Positions 17,054-25,139 of a DNA stretch of 33,371 nt are shown piece after piece. The DNA is from Candidatus Coprenecus merdigallinarum (GTDB taxonomy: Bacteria > Bacteroidota > Bacteroidia > Bacteroidales > UBA932), in the NCBI GenBank assembly GCA_018712545.1, contig DVGV01000074.1, forward strand, positions 1-33,371. The letters run 5' to 3'. The translations under genes were made by a program, and so were the position numbers. Under the pieces are notes generated by a model. That model was not told where the DNA came from. It saw nothing but the letters and a program-made list of their open reading frames with translations, and did not search any database. Positions within the stretch are counted from its first letter, which is position 1. Each line of letters begins with the position of its first letter.

Positions 17054-18619
17054 TTATTCTCCTCCTTTCTTAATCTGTTTGAGCATGATGCTGATTTCCA
17101 CGACGAGCATGGCGGTGAAAAGCACCGCGAAGATGATCAGGGTCGTGAGTACGTTGCCCGGCTCGACTCCCGATACTGCCGCGTTCACGGGCAGCAGGTT
17201 CTGGATGGTCCAGGGCTGACGGCCGACCTCGGCTACGATCCAGCCCGACTGGGAGCAGATGTAGACCAGGGGCACGCTGATGATGCCCAGCCACAGGAGC
17301 CACTTGTGCTTGTCGCTGACGATGAGGTTCTTCCACTCGAAGATGATGTAGAGGACGAAGAGCAGGATGAAGAACATGCCGAGGGCCACCATGATATGGA
17401 AGGCGTAGAAGACCAGCGGGACATTGGGCACCAGGTCCTCCGGCTCCTCGATGTAGTGGTAGCCGAAGTAGTCGAAGTTCTGCTCGAGAACGGCCTCCGC
17501 CTGGGCCATCGCCTGAGTGTCTCCGGCCTGCTTTGCTGTCTGGTAGTCAGCCAGTGCCATGACTGCGGCGGTACCCATGGCCTTCTTCTCGACGAAGGAA
17601 GGCTCGATGTAGGTATTGCCTTCCCGGTCGGTGAACTCGTAGCCGCCCTCGATGATGTCGTTGATGCCGGGCACGAAGCCGTCTGCCTGACGGGTGGCCA
17701 GGAACGAGAGCATGTTGGGGAAGGATATCTCGAAGAGGTAGGGGTCCTCGTCCGCGCCGTCCTCACCGACGATGTCCTTGTCCGGGTTCAGGATGCCGAC
17801 TGCTACCAGCGGAGCCTTCTCTGAGCCGTCGTAGAGGCCTTCCATGGCGGCAAGTTTCATAGGCTGCACCTTGGCCACGTTGTAGGCCGAGCCGTCACCG
17901 GTGCCGATGAGCACGGCGAGGGATATGATTCCGAAGACGGAGGCCACGCGGATGGACTTGCGGGCCAGGAGTGTCTCCCGCTTTTTAAGCAGGAACCAGG
18001 AGGATACGGCGATTACGAATACAGAGGCGAGCACGTAGCCGTTGGTCACCGAGTGGAGGAATTTGTTGATGGCCACGGGGGAAGAGACTACCGCCCAGAA
18101 GTCCGTCATCTCGCTGCGGGCTGTATCGGGGTTGAACTCCATGCCCACGGGATACTGCATCCAGGAGTTGGCGATGAGGATCCAGACGGCGGAGAGATTG
18201 GTTCCGATGGCCGTGAGCCAGGTGGATACCAGATGAGCTTTCTTGCTCACCTTGTTCCAGCCGAAGTACATCACCGCGAAGAAGGTACTCTCCATGAAAA
18301 ATGCGAAGATACCCTCAATGGCCAGCGGAGCGCCGAAGATGTCGCCCACGAACCATGAGTAGTTGCTCCAGTTGGTTCCGAACTCGAACTCGAGGATGAT
18401 ACCGGTCGCCACTCCCATTGCGAAGTTGACGGCGAAGAGCTTCATCCAGAATTTCGTAGTCCGCTTCCAGAACTCGTCGCCGGTCATCACGTACCGGGTC
18501 TCCATAAAGGCTATCAGAAAGCCGAGGCCGAGGGTCAGGGGCACGAACAGCCAGTGGTACATGGCCGTCAGGGCGAACTGCCACCTCGAAAGGTCTACCA
18601 GCGTTGCTAATAATGTCAT
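17054..18619 (-). CDS. cydA: Cytochrome bd ubiquinol oxidase subunit I
   Basis: CydA carries the three hemes and the quinol site of cytochrome bd oxidase in the inner membrane. The protein has 521 residues. Predicted heme ligands are present: H22 (H19 in E. coli), H189 in NKFLHSVTNG (H186 in E. coli) and M410 in HIMVALGMF (M393 in E. coli). The GRQPW motif is near residue 467. The region between about 250 and 400 is long and hydrophilic, and the total length equals E. coli CydA, so this looks like the long Q-loop type. It is preceded by the DUF4492 gene (27-nt gap) and followed directly by cydB. Confidence 0.96.
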   Translation of the reverse strand: MTLLATLVDLSRWQFALTAMYHWLFVPLTLGLGFLIAFMETRYVMTGDEFWKRTTKFWMKLFAVNFAMGVATGIILEFEFGTNWSNYSWFVGDIFGAPLAIEGIFAFFMESTFFAVMYFGWNKVSKKAHLVSTWLTAIGTNLSAVWILIANSWMQYPVGMEFNPDTARSEMTDFWAVVSSPVAINKFLHSVTNGYVLASVFVIAVSSWFLLKKRETLLARKSIRVASVFGIISLAVLIGTGDGSAYNVAKVQPMKLAAMEGLYDGSEKAPLVAVGILNPDKDIVGEDGADEDPYLFEISFPNMLSFLATRQADGFVPGINDIIEGGYEFTDREGNTYIEPSFVEKKAMGTAAVMALADYQTAKQAGDTQAMAQAEAVLEQNFDYFGYHYIEEPEDLVPNVPLVFYAFHIMVALGMFFILLFVLYIIFEWKNLIVSDKHKWLLWLGIISVPLVYICSQSGWIVAEVGRQPWTIQNLLPVNAAVSGVEPGNVLTTLIIFAVLFTAMLVVEISIMLKQIKKGGE

Positions 18620-18646
18620 TTGCTTAAGGTTTTGTTTGGTTAACGA

Positions 18647-18853
18647 TTATTTTATAAGATTCTCAATCACCGTCTGACTCTTCTCCGCGTCCGTCTCACA
18701 GTCGGCCAGAGCCGGACGGAAAAAGAATACCCTCAGGACAGCGAACATAATGAAGAGCTTCAGGAGGACCACTATCCACAGGGTCCTCCCGAGGGACGAC
18801 ATGTCCCTGAAGCCTTCATAATAGAATAGCCATATCCTGCGCAGGCGTTCCAT
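18647..18853 (-). CDS. DUF4492 small membrane protein, likely bd-oxidase partner
   Basis: The gene encodes 68 residues starting at ATG 18853; the longer in-frame reading to 19057 would overlap the upstream peptidase gene and is not protein-like. The product has a basic, aromatic N-terminus (MERLRRIWLFYYEGFRDM), then one hydrophobic helix (about 26-46) and a polar acidic tail. This fits DUF4492, a family I recall as commonly encoded just before cydA in Bacteroidota. Size, single helix and position recall CydX and similar small bd-oxidase subunits, but a role in the oxidase is inference. It lies 11 nt after the peptidase gene and 27 nt before cydA. Confidence 0.8.
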   Translation of the reverse strand: MERLRRIWLFYYEGFRDMSSLGRTLWIVVLLKLFIMFAVLRVFFFRPALADCETDAEKSQTVIENLIK

Positions 18854-18864
18854 GACATCTCGGA

Positions 18865-20256
18865 TTACAGTTCCTCCGCGAACATGGGATCCCAGGGCGG
18901 AAGCATGATCGGAGTGGTGTCCAGAAGCTTGAGGATATCCTCGGGCACATACTTCTTCTCCACCACGAGACGGAACATGTACTCCTCGAACCATTCGTCG
19001 GTCATCACGAGATGTCCGTTGTGGCCGGTCATGCCCCAGGAGTTCTCTACCATCCATTTTTTAGCATTGCCGTTCTCGTCGAGGTCCACTGCCATGAGGG
19101 TCATGGCGTGGGAGGAGCCGCTGGAACCGGTGAGGATTCTCTCACGCTTGTCCATACCGAAGGTGGTGCCCATCAATGAGCCGTAGTCGTAGTAGTTCAC
19201 ATCCAGGACACCGTTGGTGCGGTCTAGGAACTTGCCCACGTCACAGGAGAAGTACATCATGGTGCCGTCCTTGATGGATGCGATGGCCATGGCCTCGATC
19301 TCCTCGATGGGAAGGTTGATGTACAGCCAGTTCTTGCCGTCGTACTGATGACGGTCGTACTCTATCTCGTAGACCTTGTAGAACTCGCGGGTAGGGTCGT
19401 TCATCAGCATCACGTAGTTGTTCTTCAGATCCACGCCCACATACTCGTCATAGAAAGACTTCGGAGTATAGGTCTTAGTGCTGACCGGCTTGCCCTCAGC
19501 GTCATACATAGTCCAGGTGAACTCTGCGGGCGGCTCGCCCAGATTGAGCACCAGGAAGCGGTACACGAAGGCGAGCATCTCCACCTTGCGGGCCTCGAGC
19601 AGGGAGGGCAGCTCCTTCTTGGAGCCGGTCATCTCACGGAGCTCCAGGCCGAACTCCTTCAGCTTGAGGTTGAGCAGACGGGACATGCCGGAGGTGTGGT
19701 TGCTCGAATAGGTCTCGGGCATCACGTTGGAGGGCACGATACCGTACTTGGTGATAAGGTCGGACACTCCAGTGAACTGGCCTCCGTCCCCTATCGCATG
19801 ACGGAAGAGCCACTCCACCTTGCGGTCGTCCATGGGCAGGTCACGGGTGTCGATGATGCCCTGGAGGAAAAGGTTGGCCTTCTCGAGCTGGTCGTAGAAG
19901 AAGATGTAGTTCTGGGAAAACTCGAAGGGGCCGAGACCGTATTTCTCAATCATGGCGGCCCTCAGCACGTTCATACCGGAGAAGAGCCAGCAGCGGCCGC
20001 TGGACTCCTGGTCGGAGATACCCTTGGACTTCACCTCATCGGAAAAATAAAAATCGTAGGTGGACTCGATACCCTGCCTTACCGACAGTCTGTTGATGTC
20101 GTTTGCAGAGATGGCGTTGCGAAGAGCCAGTTCCTCTGGAGTTCCCTGCCAGCCCTGACGGATCTGAGTCATCATCTCATCGGTGATGCCGCCCTGAGCC
20201 ATTGCGGACACGGACACAGCCGCAGCCGCACAGATAGTCAATACTTGTTTAATCAT
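18865..20256 (-). CDS. Secreted C1 (bleomycin hydrolase/aminopeptidase C-like) cysteine peptidase
   Basis: This is a papain-fold peptidase of the C1B type, predicted to be exported. It has 463 residues. The signal peptide is about residues 1-20, ending in VSAMA|QGG. The catalytic residues are C89 in DQESSGRCWLF (with the preceding oxyanion Gln in DQ), H383 in SHAMTL and N405 in VENSWG. Length and spacing match bleomycin hydrolase/PepC rather than plain papain. Cytoplasmic PepC has no signal peptide, so this periplasmic or outer version probably processes peptides from outside the cell. It precedes DUF4492 and cydAB by 11 nt, and a functional link to the oxidase is not obvious. Confidence 0.9.
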   Translation of the reverse strand: MIKQVLTICAAAAVSVSAMAQGGITDEMMTQIRQGWQGTPEELALRNAISANDINRLSVRQGIESTYDFYFSDEVKSKGISDQESSGRCWLFSGMNVLRAAMIEKYGLGPFEFSQNYIFFYDQLEKANLFLQGIIDTRDLPMDDRKVEWLFRHAIGDGGQFTGVSDLITKYGIVPSNVMPETYSSNHTSGMSRLLNLKLKEFGLELREMTGSKKELPSLLEARKVEMLAFVYRFLVLNLGEPPAEFTWTMYDAEGKPVSTKTYTPKSFYDEYVGVDLKNNYVMLMNDPTREFYKVYEIEYDRHQYDGKNWLYINLPIEEIEAMAIASIKDGTMMYFSCDVGKFLDRTNGVLDVNYYDYGSLMGTTFGMDKRERILTGSSGSSHAMTLMAVDLDENGNAKKWMVENSWGMTGHNGHLVMTDEWFEEYMFRLVVEKKYVPEDILKLLDTTPIMLPPWDPMFAEEL

Positions 20257-20286
20257 AACTTAGGTATTACGTTTATAAAATTGAAA

Positions 20287-21396
20287 CTATTTCCATGGTC
20301 TTAGAGCCGCCAGCGCGTCCAGCGCCTGCTGCATGGCCGCACGGGCCTTCGTGTCGTTCTCCCTCAGCAGAGCTGCCTTCAGGTCAGCCTCATAGGGCAG
20401 GTACTGTAGCGCCCCGATGTACTTCGCGGCCCTCGCCCTCACCTGAGGAGAGGCGTCGTAGAGCAGCCCCTGCAGCCAGGTCCTGCAGTCCCAGGAATAA
20501 TGGTCCTCGAGCCACCCGAGGGCCGCCACCTTCTCCTGAGCCGTACCGTACAGGAAGGTCTGGAAACACTGCGACTCGTAGCGCAGGTCGTCCACGCTCA
20601 TGAGTATCTCCTCGGGAGCCACCGGTGGTGTAAGCACCTCTGCCGGATACGTCTTCAGCGGCTTGCCGAGGGTCCAGCGCACCATACGGGGCACCATCCA
20701 CATCTTGCCGGGAGTCGCCTCAGGATGTCCCACCACCGTGAATACCTTGCCCTTGCCGTAGTCATTGCCCGTCAGGAAGGGCTTGCCGTTTGTCATACCT
20801 GCCGGAGCGCCTCCCTCCTCGTGTACGTCGCTCTCCATTGTTCCGAAAGACGTGTAGGGGACGTCGCTTTCCACGAAGACGGGACCTTCATAATAGAAGA
20901 CGTAGGATGTGTCCTCCTTCGCCAGCTCGTGGAATATCTTCCTGCCTTCCTTGTTCAGAGTCATCTTGGCCATACCGTGGCCGCGGTTGTCATGCTCGCG
21001 GTCGATGGCGCGGGCACCGGTCAGGGCCATGCAGGTGTAGTCCGGAGTATTGGAGAACAGATAGGCTCCGGCGCAGATGCCGACAGCCCCTCCTCCGCGA
21101 TGTACGAAATCCTTTATCAGAGCCATATTGGTCTGACCCAGACTGAGATACTGACGGCTGCCCCCGCCTCCGGGAATCACGATAGCATCCAGGCTGTCCA
21201 GAACTCCCGCAGCAATATCGCTGCTGTGCACGATCCGCACCTCCATATCCTCGTCCAGACTGAGAGCCGCCACCGTCTCGCGGATGCACGTCGCGGCACC
21301 TCCGTCTCCTTGGAACACAGCCACTTTTATCTTCTGTCCCTCCCCGCACGAGGCCAGCAGGACGACAGACATGATTATGAGCAACAGTCTTTTCAT
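20287..21396 (-). CDS. Lipoprotein with class I glutamine amidotransferase-like (BPL_N) domain and HEAT-like tail
   Basis: I start this gene at ATG 21396, which has GGAAGA about 5 nt upstream and opens directly into a lipoprotein signal (LLASC, lipidated C17). The product has 369 residues. Residues about 22-250 resemble the class I glutamine amidotransferase/DJ-1-like fold, in the form often named BPL_N (biotin-protein ligase N-terminal domain). Visible features are the PGGGGS loop near 70, nucleophile elbow GICAGAY with C108, and GHPEA with H224 and E226, so a Cys-His-Glu triad is plausible. Residues about 270-365 are helical repeats of HEAT type. The substrate is unknown. It lies between the glycosidase gene (42-nt gap) and the peptidase gene (30-nt gap) on the same strand. 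Confidence 0.75.
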   Translation of the reverse strand: MKRLLLIIMSVVLLASCGEGQKIKVAVFQGDGGAATCIRETVAALSLDEDMEVRIVHSSDIAAGVLDSLDAIVIPGGGGSRQYLSLGQTNMALIKDFVHRGGGAVGICAGAYLFSNTPDYTCMALTGARAIDREHDNRGHGMAKMTLNKEGRKIFHELAKEDTSYVFYYEGPVFVESDVPYTSFGTMESDVHEEGGAPAGMTNGKPFLTGNDYGKGKVFTVVGHPEATPGKMWMVPRMVRWTLGKPLKTYPAEVLTPPVAPEEILMSVDDLRYESQCFQTFLYGTAQEKVAALGWLEDHYSWDCRTWLQGLLYDASPQVRARAAKYIGALQYLPYEADLKAALLRENDTKARAAMQQALDALAALRPWK

Positions 21397-21438
21397 ATTC
21401 TTCCGGATTAATTGCATCCAAAGATAATCATAATTACT

Positions 21439-24039
21439 CTATTTCACACCATCAAACACATACGGAGCGTATATCCAGCCATAATATTCGTACATGGCTT
21501 TCATCGAGGATGCCAGGCGGTGCGTGAAGTCGCCGTAATCCGCTCCGTACCTGCCCCACGCCACCTCCGAAAGAGCCGAAAGACGCGGCAGGTCCATGTG
21601 CTGGACATGGTCGAAGCAGGGGATGTACTCCGTCCAGGTATTGGCCTGAATACCCTTTATATGCGTTCTTGCCTCCCCGTCCAGGCCGTCGAACGGATCA
21701 AAGGAATAGCACCGCTCCAGCGGAACATATCCTCCGATTCCCAGCGGTTCTCCGTTGGCAGATGGGTATGCGGTCTGATAGTAGTCGAAATAGAAATAGC
21801 GCTTGGGCACCATCACCACGTCATTGCCCTGGCCGGCAGCCCTGATACCCCCTTCCGGTCCTCTCCAGGACATAACGGTAGCTCCGGGTGTCACGCCTCC
21901 CTCCAGTATCTCGTCCCAGCCGATGAGCTTCTTCCCACGGGCGTTCAGAAATTCCTCTATCCTGTGAAGGAGATAGCCCTGCAGCTGCCTCTCGTCCGCA
22001 AGCTGTTCCCTGCGCATCAGAGCCTGACAGTCCGGACAAGTCTCCCACCGCACTGCGGGAGCCTCGTCTCCTCCCACATGCACGTACTCCCCGGGGAAAA
22101 GCCGGCACACCTCGTCCAGGACATCCGTCAGGAACCCGAAAGTACTTTCCTTGCCGATGCAGAACACATCGTCGCTTATCCCCCATGTAGTCCTCACCTC
22201 ATAGGGACCGCCTGTACATCCCAGCCACGGATACGCCGCCAGAGCAGCCAGCGCATGTCCCGGCATCTCTATCTCGGGAATCACCGTAATATGGCGGTCC
22301 GAAGCATACCGCACCACCTCCCGTATATCCTCCGGGGAATACCAGCAGCCCTCACCGTAGGGAGTGCCGTCATATCCGGCCGCCGCATCCCCGTAATGTC
22401 CGGTCTTCGTCTCCTTCCGGACAGAGCCGGTCCGGGTCAGAAGCGGGTATTTCCGGATCCGGATCCGCCAGCCCTGGTCATCGGTAAGGTGCCAGTGAAA
22501 CACATTGAGCTTGTGCAGGGCCAGCATATCGATGTACTGCTTCACCTCGTCCACAGTAAAGAAATGACGGCAGCAGTCCAGCATCGCGCCCCTGTATCCG
22601 AAAACAGGCTCATCCTCGACATACAGCAGGGGCAGAGAAAGGGAATCTCCCGGATGAGCGGCAGCCGCACTCTGCACCAGTATCTGCGAGAGGCTCTGCA
22701 GTCCCCACCACACTCCGCCGGCATCTCCTCCGGTAATCCGGATCCCCTCAGCGGTAACGGTCAGGACATATCCCTCTTCCGGCAGGGACCTGTCCAGGGA
22801 CAATATGATATCAGCCTTTTCCGCAGCAGCAGTCAGGCGTATTCCGGGAAGGACGGTTTCGGAGACCACTCTCGTAAAGCCTGTCTGGAGCTCTGTGACA
22901 CCGGGAGCGTAAGGCTTCTCCAGCGATGCGGCCCACGTCCGCACGGTGCTCCGGAGCTGTCTGTCCGCAGCATAGACCGACAGTCTGCGGGAGGAAATAC
23001 GGAGCGGCGCTCCTTCTGAGAGGCGCATTACAGCGGGCCGGGGCACAATGCTCACCGCAGGCCGGATCTCCGGACTGTCCGGGCGCCCGTCCTCCGGCAC
23101 ATAATAGCGTACCCAGTCCACTTCCATCTCCACGGGAAGGTCCTCCGGGTCCGTTTCCCCTACCCAGCTGCCGCCGAGCTGCATGTCTATCAGCAGGTAC
23201 ATCGGCTGGAAGAACGGAAACTGCCCTAAGGTGTCAGCGGCATCCGGCACCCTCGGATACGAGAAATTCCGGACTCCGTTGACATAAAGCACCACGCTGT
23301 CCCGGAAGACATCCACGCCATAGGTATTGAATCCCTCCGGGTCTATCTCCATCGTACTGTAATTGGCCGGCTCGTCCCTGTGGCCGAGAACGTAAGTGTA
23401 GTTCGAATGTACAGTCTGGTACACGAAACCGTCATAATTAAGCCGCTCCATGATATCTATCTCTCCGCCCTGAGGCCAGCGGACAGCGGGATCCGAGGGC
23501 AGCAGCCATATAGCCGGCCAGGCTCCGGTAGCCGCCTGCAGCCTCGCCCGGACCTCGATTCGGCCCGGAAAGGCAAATGCCTTTTTCCCCTGCGTCACCA
23601 CCCCGCCGGTCAGATACCTGGCCGTGTCCGCCTCCAGGTCGTCATTGATTATTCCCCTGAGTATGAGATTGCCGTTCCGGAAACCGTAGCAGCGCTCATC
23701 CGCCGACTGAGTATCCGCCCAGTCCGCCGTCCCCCGCACCGTCTTGCTCCACACGCTCCAGTCCATCCTCTCCGACTCGAAATTCTCCTCCCATACCAGA
23801 CGCCATCCGGGTCTCACCCCGGCAGATTCCAGGTCCTGACCCGAAGCCACGGACTGCCCGGACGCAGCCCGCACATCCCCGGAAGAAGTCTGGGCGCACA
23901 CCACATCAGATCCGACGCAGGACAGGGCTGCCACAGCGGCGAGCGCCACTATACATAGGTACCGGTTTCCCGAACGGATAAGGCACGGACTGCCCGGCCA
24001 TTCATTTTCCATTGAATACTTTTTTACTCTTGATATCAT
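21439..24039 (-). CDS. GH16-GH20 fusion: endo-beta-glycanase plus beta-N-acetylhexosaminidase
   Basis: One exported chain contains two glycoside hydrolases. From ATG 24039 it has 866 residues; ATG 24012 is an equally possible start, while the GTG at 24081 lies in palindromic non-coding DNA. The signal is followed by a weak lipobox (ALSC). Residues about 78-313 are GH16, with the catalytic ExDxxE as E193, D195 and E198 in GEIDIME. Residues about 330-475 match the GH20b non-catalytic domain. Residues about 480-846 are the GH20 barrel with the catalytic pair D658-E659 in VHVGGDEAP and the substrate stretch FHWHLTDDQGWR. GH20 removes terminal GlcNAc/GalNAc; GH16 cuts internal beta-1,3 or beta-1,4 linkages. 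Substrates such as mucin O-glycans or poly-LacNAc are inferred. Confidence 0.9.
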   Translation of the reverse strand: MISRVKKYSMENEWPGSPCLIRSGNRYLCIVALAAVAALSCVGSDVVCAQTSSGDVRAASGQSVASGQDLESAGVRPGWRLVWEENFESERMDWSVWSKTVRGTADWADTQSADERCYGFRNGNLILRGIINDDLEADTARYLTGGVVTQGKKAFAFPGRIEVRARLQAATGAWPAIWLLPSDPAVRWPQGGEIDIMERLNYDGFVYQTVHSNYTYVLGHRDEPANYSTMEIDPEGFNTYGVDVFRDSVVLYVNGVRNFSYPRVPDAADTLGQFPFFQPMYLLIDMQLGGSWVGETDPEDLPVEMEVDWVRYYVPEDGRPDSPEIRPAVSIVPRPAVMRLSEGAPLRISSRRLSVYAADRQLRSTVRTWAASLEKPYAPGVTELQTGFTRVVSETVLPGIRLTAAAEKADIILSLDRSLPEEGYVLTVTAEGIRITGGDAGGVWWGLQSLSQILVQSAAAAHPGDSLSLPLLYVEDEPVFGYRGAMLDCCRHFFTVDEVKQYIDMLALHKLNVFHWHLTDDQGWRIRIRKYPLLTRTGSVRKETKTGHYGDAAAGYDGTPYGEGCWYSPEDIREVVRYASDRHITVIPEIEMPGHALAALAAYPWLGCTGGPYEVRTTWGISDDVFCIGKESTFGFLTDVLDEVCRLFPGEYVHVGGDEAPAVRWETCPDCQALMRREQLADERQLQGYLLHRIEEFLNARGKKLIGWDEILEGGVTPGATVMSWRGPEGGIRAAGQGNDVVMVPKRYFYFDYYQTAYPSANGEPLGIGGYVPLERCYSFDPFDGLDGEARTHIKGIQANTWTEYIPCFDHVQHMDLPRLSALSEVAWGRYGADYGDFTHRLASSMKAMYEYYGWIYAPYVFDGVK

Positions 24040-24056
24040 AGGACATTTTCTCTTTC

Positions 24057-24079
24057 CGCAAATTTGCGAAAAATTTTTC
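24057..24079. promoter_or_regulatory. Two abutting 12-bp palindromes, candidate operator
   Basis: CGCAAATTTGCG (24057-24068) and GAAAAATTTTTC (24068-24079) are both perfect palindromes and share one base. They lie upstream of the glycosidase gene on the minus strand and 7 bp before the -33 element of the divergent promoter. That is a natural place for a dimeric regulator. The winged-helix protein at 24802 is the nearest candidate, but this is inference. The AT-rich palindromes could also simply be promoter DNA. Confidence 0.4.
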
Positions 24080-24085
24080 ACAAAA

Positions 24086-24117
24086 TTTGGTTTATAAAAT
24101 AAATCGGTTTATATTTG
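24086..24117 (+). promoter_or_regulatory. Promoter for the membrane protein/regulator pair
   Basis: -33 TTTG (24086-24089), a 20-bp spacer and -7 TATATTTG (24110-24117) together give a full match to the Bacteroidota consensus. Transcription would begin near 24124, with a leader of about 73 nt before the ATG at 24197. Confidence 0.7.
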
Positions 24118-24131
24118 CATCGTAAACAAAG

Positions 24132-24159
24132 AGAGGAGACCGGCGCCCCTCTTCTTTTT
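24132..24159 (+). promoter_or_regulatory. Leader hairpin with T-run, possible attenuator
   Basis: AGAGG (24132-24136) can pair with CCTCT (24148-24152), followed by TCTTTTT. It sits just after the predicted transcription start, so it looks like a small leader terminator. The stem is only 5 bp plus a possible wobble, so this is weak. Confidence 0.3.
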
Positions 24160-24196
24160 GCAGAACTTGGTTTATTTTTTAAAGTATTTTAAAGCA

Positions 24197-24796
24197 ATGG
24201 AAAACAACTTCGACAAAAACGGACTTTCAGTAGAAAAGTCATTGGAAATCATCTCTGAGGCCATCAACAACAGTCGGCAGGACTTTCAGCGGCGCGGCGG
24301 CACCGCAATGCTCATCTGGGGAACGACCGTAATCCTCGTATCCGGGATTGTCCTGCTGGGGCTGACACTTTCGGACAACAATCATCTGTGGAACCTGGCC
24401 TGGTTTCTGATTCCATTTATCGGCTGGCCTCTGAATCAGCTGGTATTCAAACGCATCGAGAGCAAGGGGAAGGGCGAGAATTTCGTATCCAGGTCCGTGG
24501 GCATCGTATGGGGCATATTCGGAATCCTGGCAATAGCCGTCGGCATCATGGCGTTCTTCATTCCCATACCGACAAACGGTGTCATAATACTGCTTCTGGG
24601 CATGGCCGGTGCAGTCACCGGGGTCCTCTGCAGCTCATGGACCGTATTCATTCTCAGCATTATCTGCGGAATAGCGGGACTGCCCTGCGACTACTTCCTG
24701 AACATACCCACTCCGCTGATCATGGCCATCGCAGCGCTGATGACCCTGGTCATCCCAGGCCTGATATTCAACCGTCAAACCAGTAAACTGCAGTAG
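24197..24796 (+). CDS. Small polytopic membrane protein of unknown function
   Basis: The start is ATG 24197; the in-frame TTG at 24158 lies in the leader hairpin. The 199 residues have a polar N-terminus (LSVEKSLEIISEAINNSRQDFQRRG, residues about 10-34, typical of a Bacteroidota membrane family) and about six hydrophobic helices from residue 38 on. No enzymatic motif is visible. Such proteins are often paired with a winged-helix regulator, as here (5-nt gap). The likely role is an envelope protein under control of that regulator, but nothing in the sequence shows what it does. Confidence 0.8.
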   Translation: MENNFDKNGLSVEKSLEIISEAINNSRQDFQRRGGTAMLIWGTTVILVSGIVLLGLTLSDNNHLWNLAWFLIPFIGWPLNQLVFKRIESKGKGENFVSRSVGIVWGIFGILAIAVGIMAFFIPIPTNGVIILLLGMAGAVTGVLCSSWTVFILSIICGIAGLPCDYFLNIPTPLIMAIAALMTLVIPGLIFNRQTSKLQ

Positions 24797-24801
24797 CGGC
24801 C

Positions 24802-25089
24802 ATGGGAGAATTTGCAAAACTCGACCCGCTGCTGCACTCCGAACTGCGTCTGGCCGTCATGTCCACCCTGCTGACCATGGAAGAGGCCGACTTCGTGTAC
24901 CTGCGCGAGGCCACCGGAGCCACTGCCGGCAATCTGAGCGTGCAGATCGACAAGCTCTCCGAGGCAGGGTACATCTCTGTCGAGAAAGGGTTTGCGGGGA
25001 AGAAGCCGCGGACGGTGTGCAGGATAACGGAGACGGGGGCGCGTGCCTTCGCCGCGTACGTCGAAGCATTAAAGTCATATCTGCACTGA
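24802..25089 (+). CDS. Winged-helix transcriptional regulator (HTH_34/MarR-like)
   Basis: This 95-residue cytoplasmic DNA-binding protein is little more than a winged helix. The recognition helix lies in TAGNLSVQIDKLSEAGYI (about 44-61) and the wing contains GKKPRTVCRIT. The form matches the short HTH_34-type regulators of Bacteroidota, which have no ligand domain. It starts 5 nt after the membrane protein gene, so the two are a unit. Autoregulation through the palindromes at 24057-24079 is possible but unproven. Confidence 0.85.
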   Translation: MGEFAKLDPLLHSELRLAVMSTLLTMEEADFVYLREATGATAGNLSVQIDKLSEAGYISVEKGFAGKKPRTVCRITETGARAFAAYVEALKSYLH

Positions 25090-25139
25090 GGATTTACCGC
25101 CATGCCCTGCCATACATCCTGACCTACGCATCAACAACT

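Noticed and set aside
15897-17219. A 440-codon plus-strand frame opposite cydB
   Set aside because: Its product is almost all Gly, Glu, Asp and Gln, the mirror of cydB membrane helices. It has no recognisable fold.
21412-23019. A 535-codon plus-strand frame opposite the GH20 domain
   Set aside because: No domain-like content; the opposite strand carries intact GH20 catalytic motifs.
24079-24081. GTG start for the GH16-GH20 gene
   Set aside because: It would place the start within the palindromic AT-rich DNA and give an unusual N-terminus. ATG 24039 or 24012 fits a signal peptide better.
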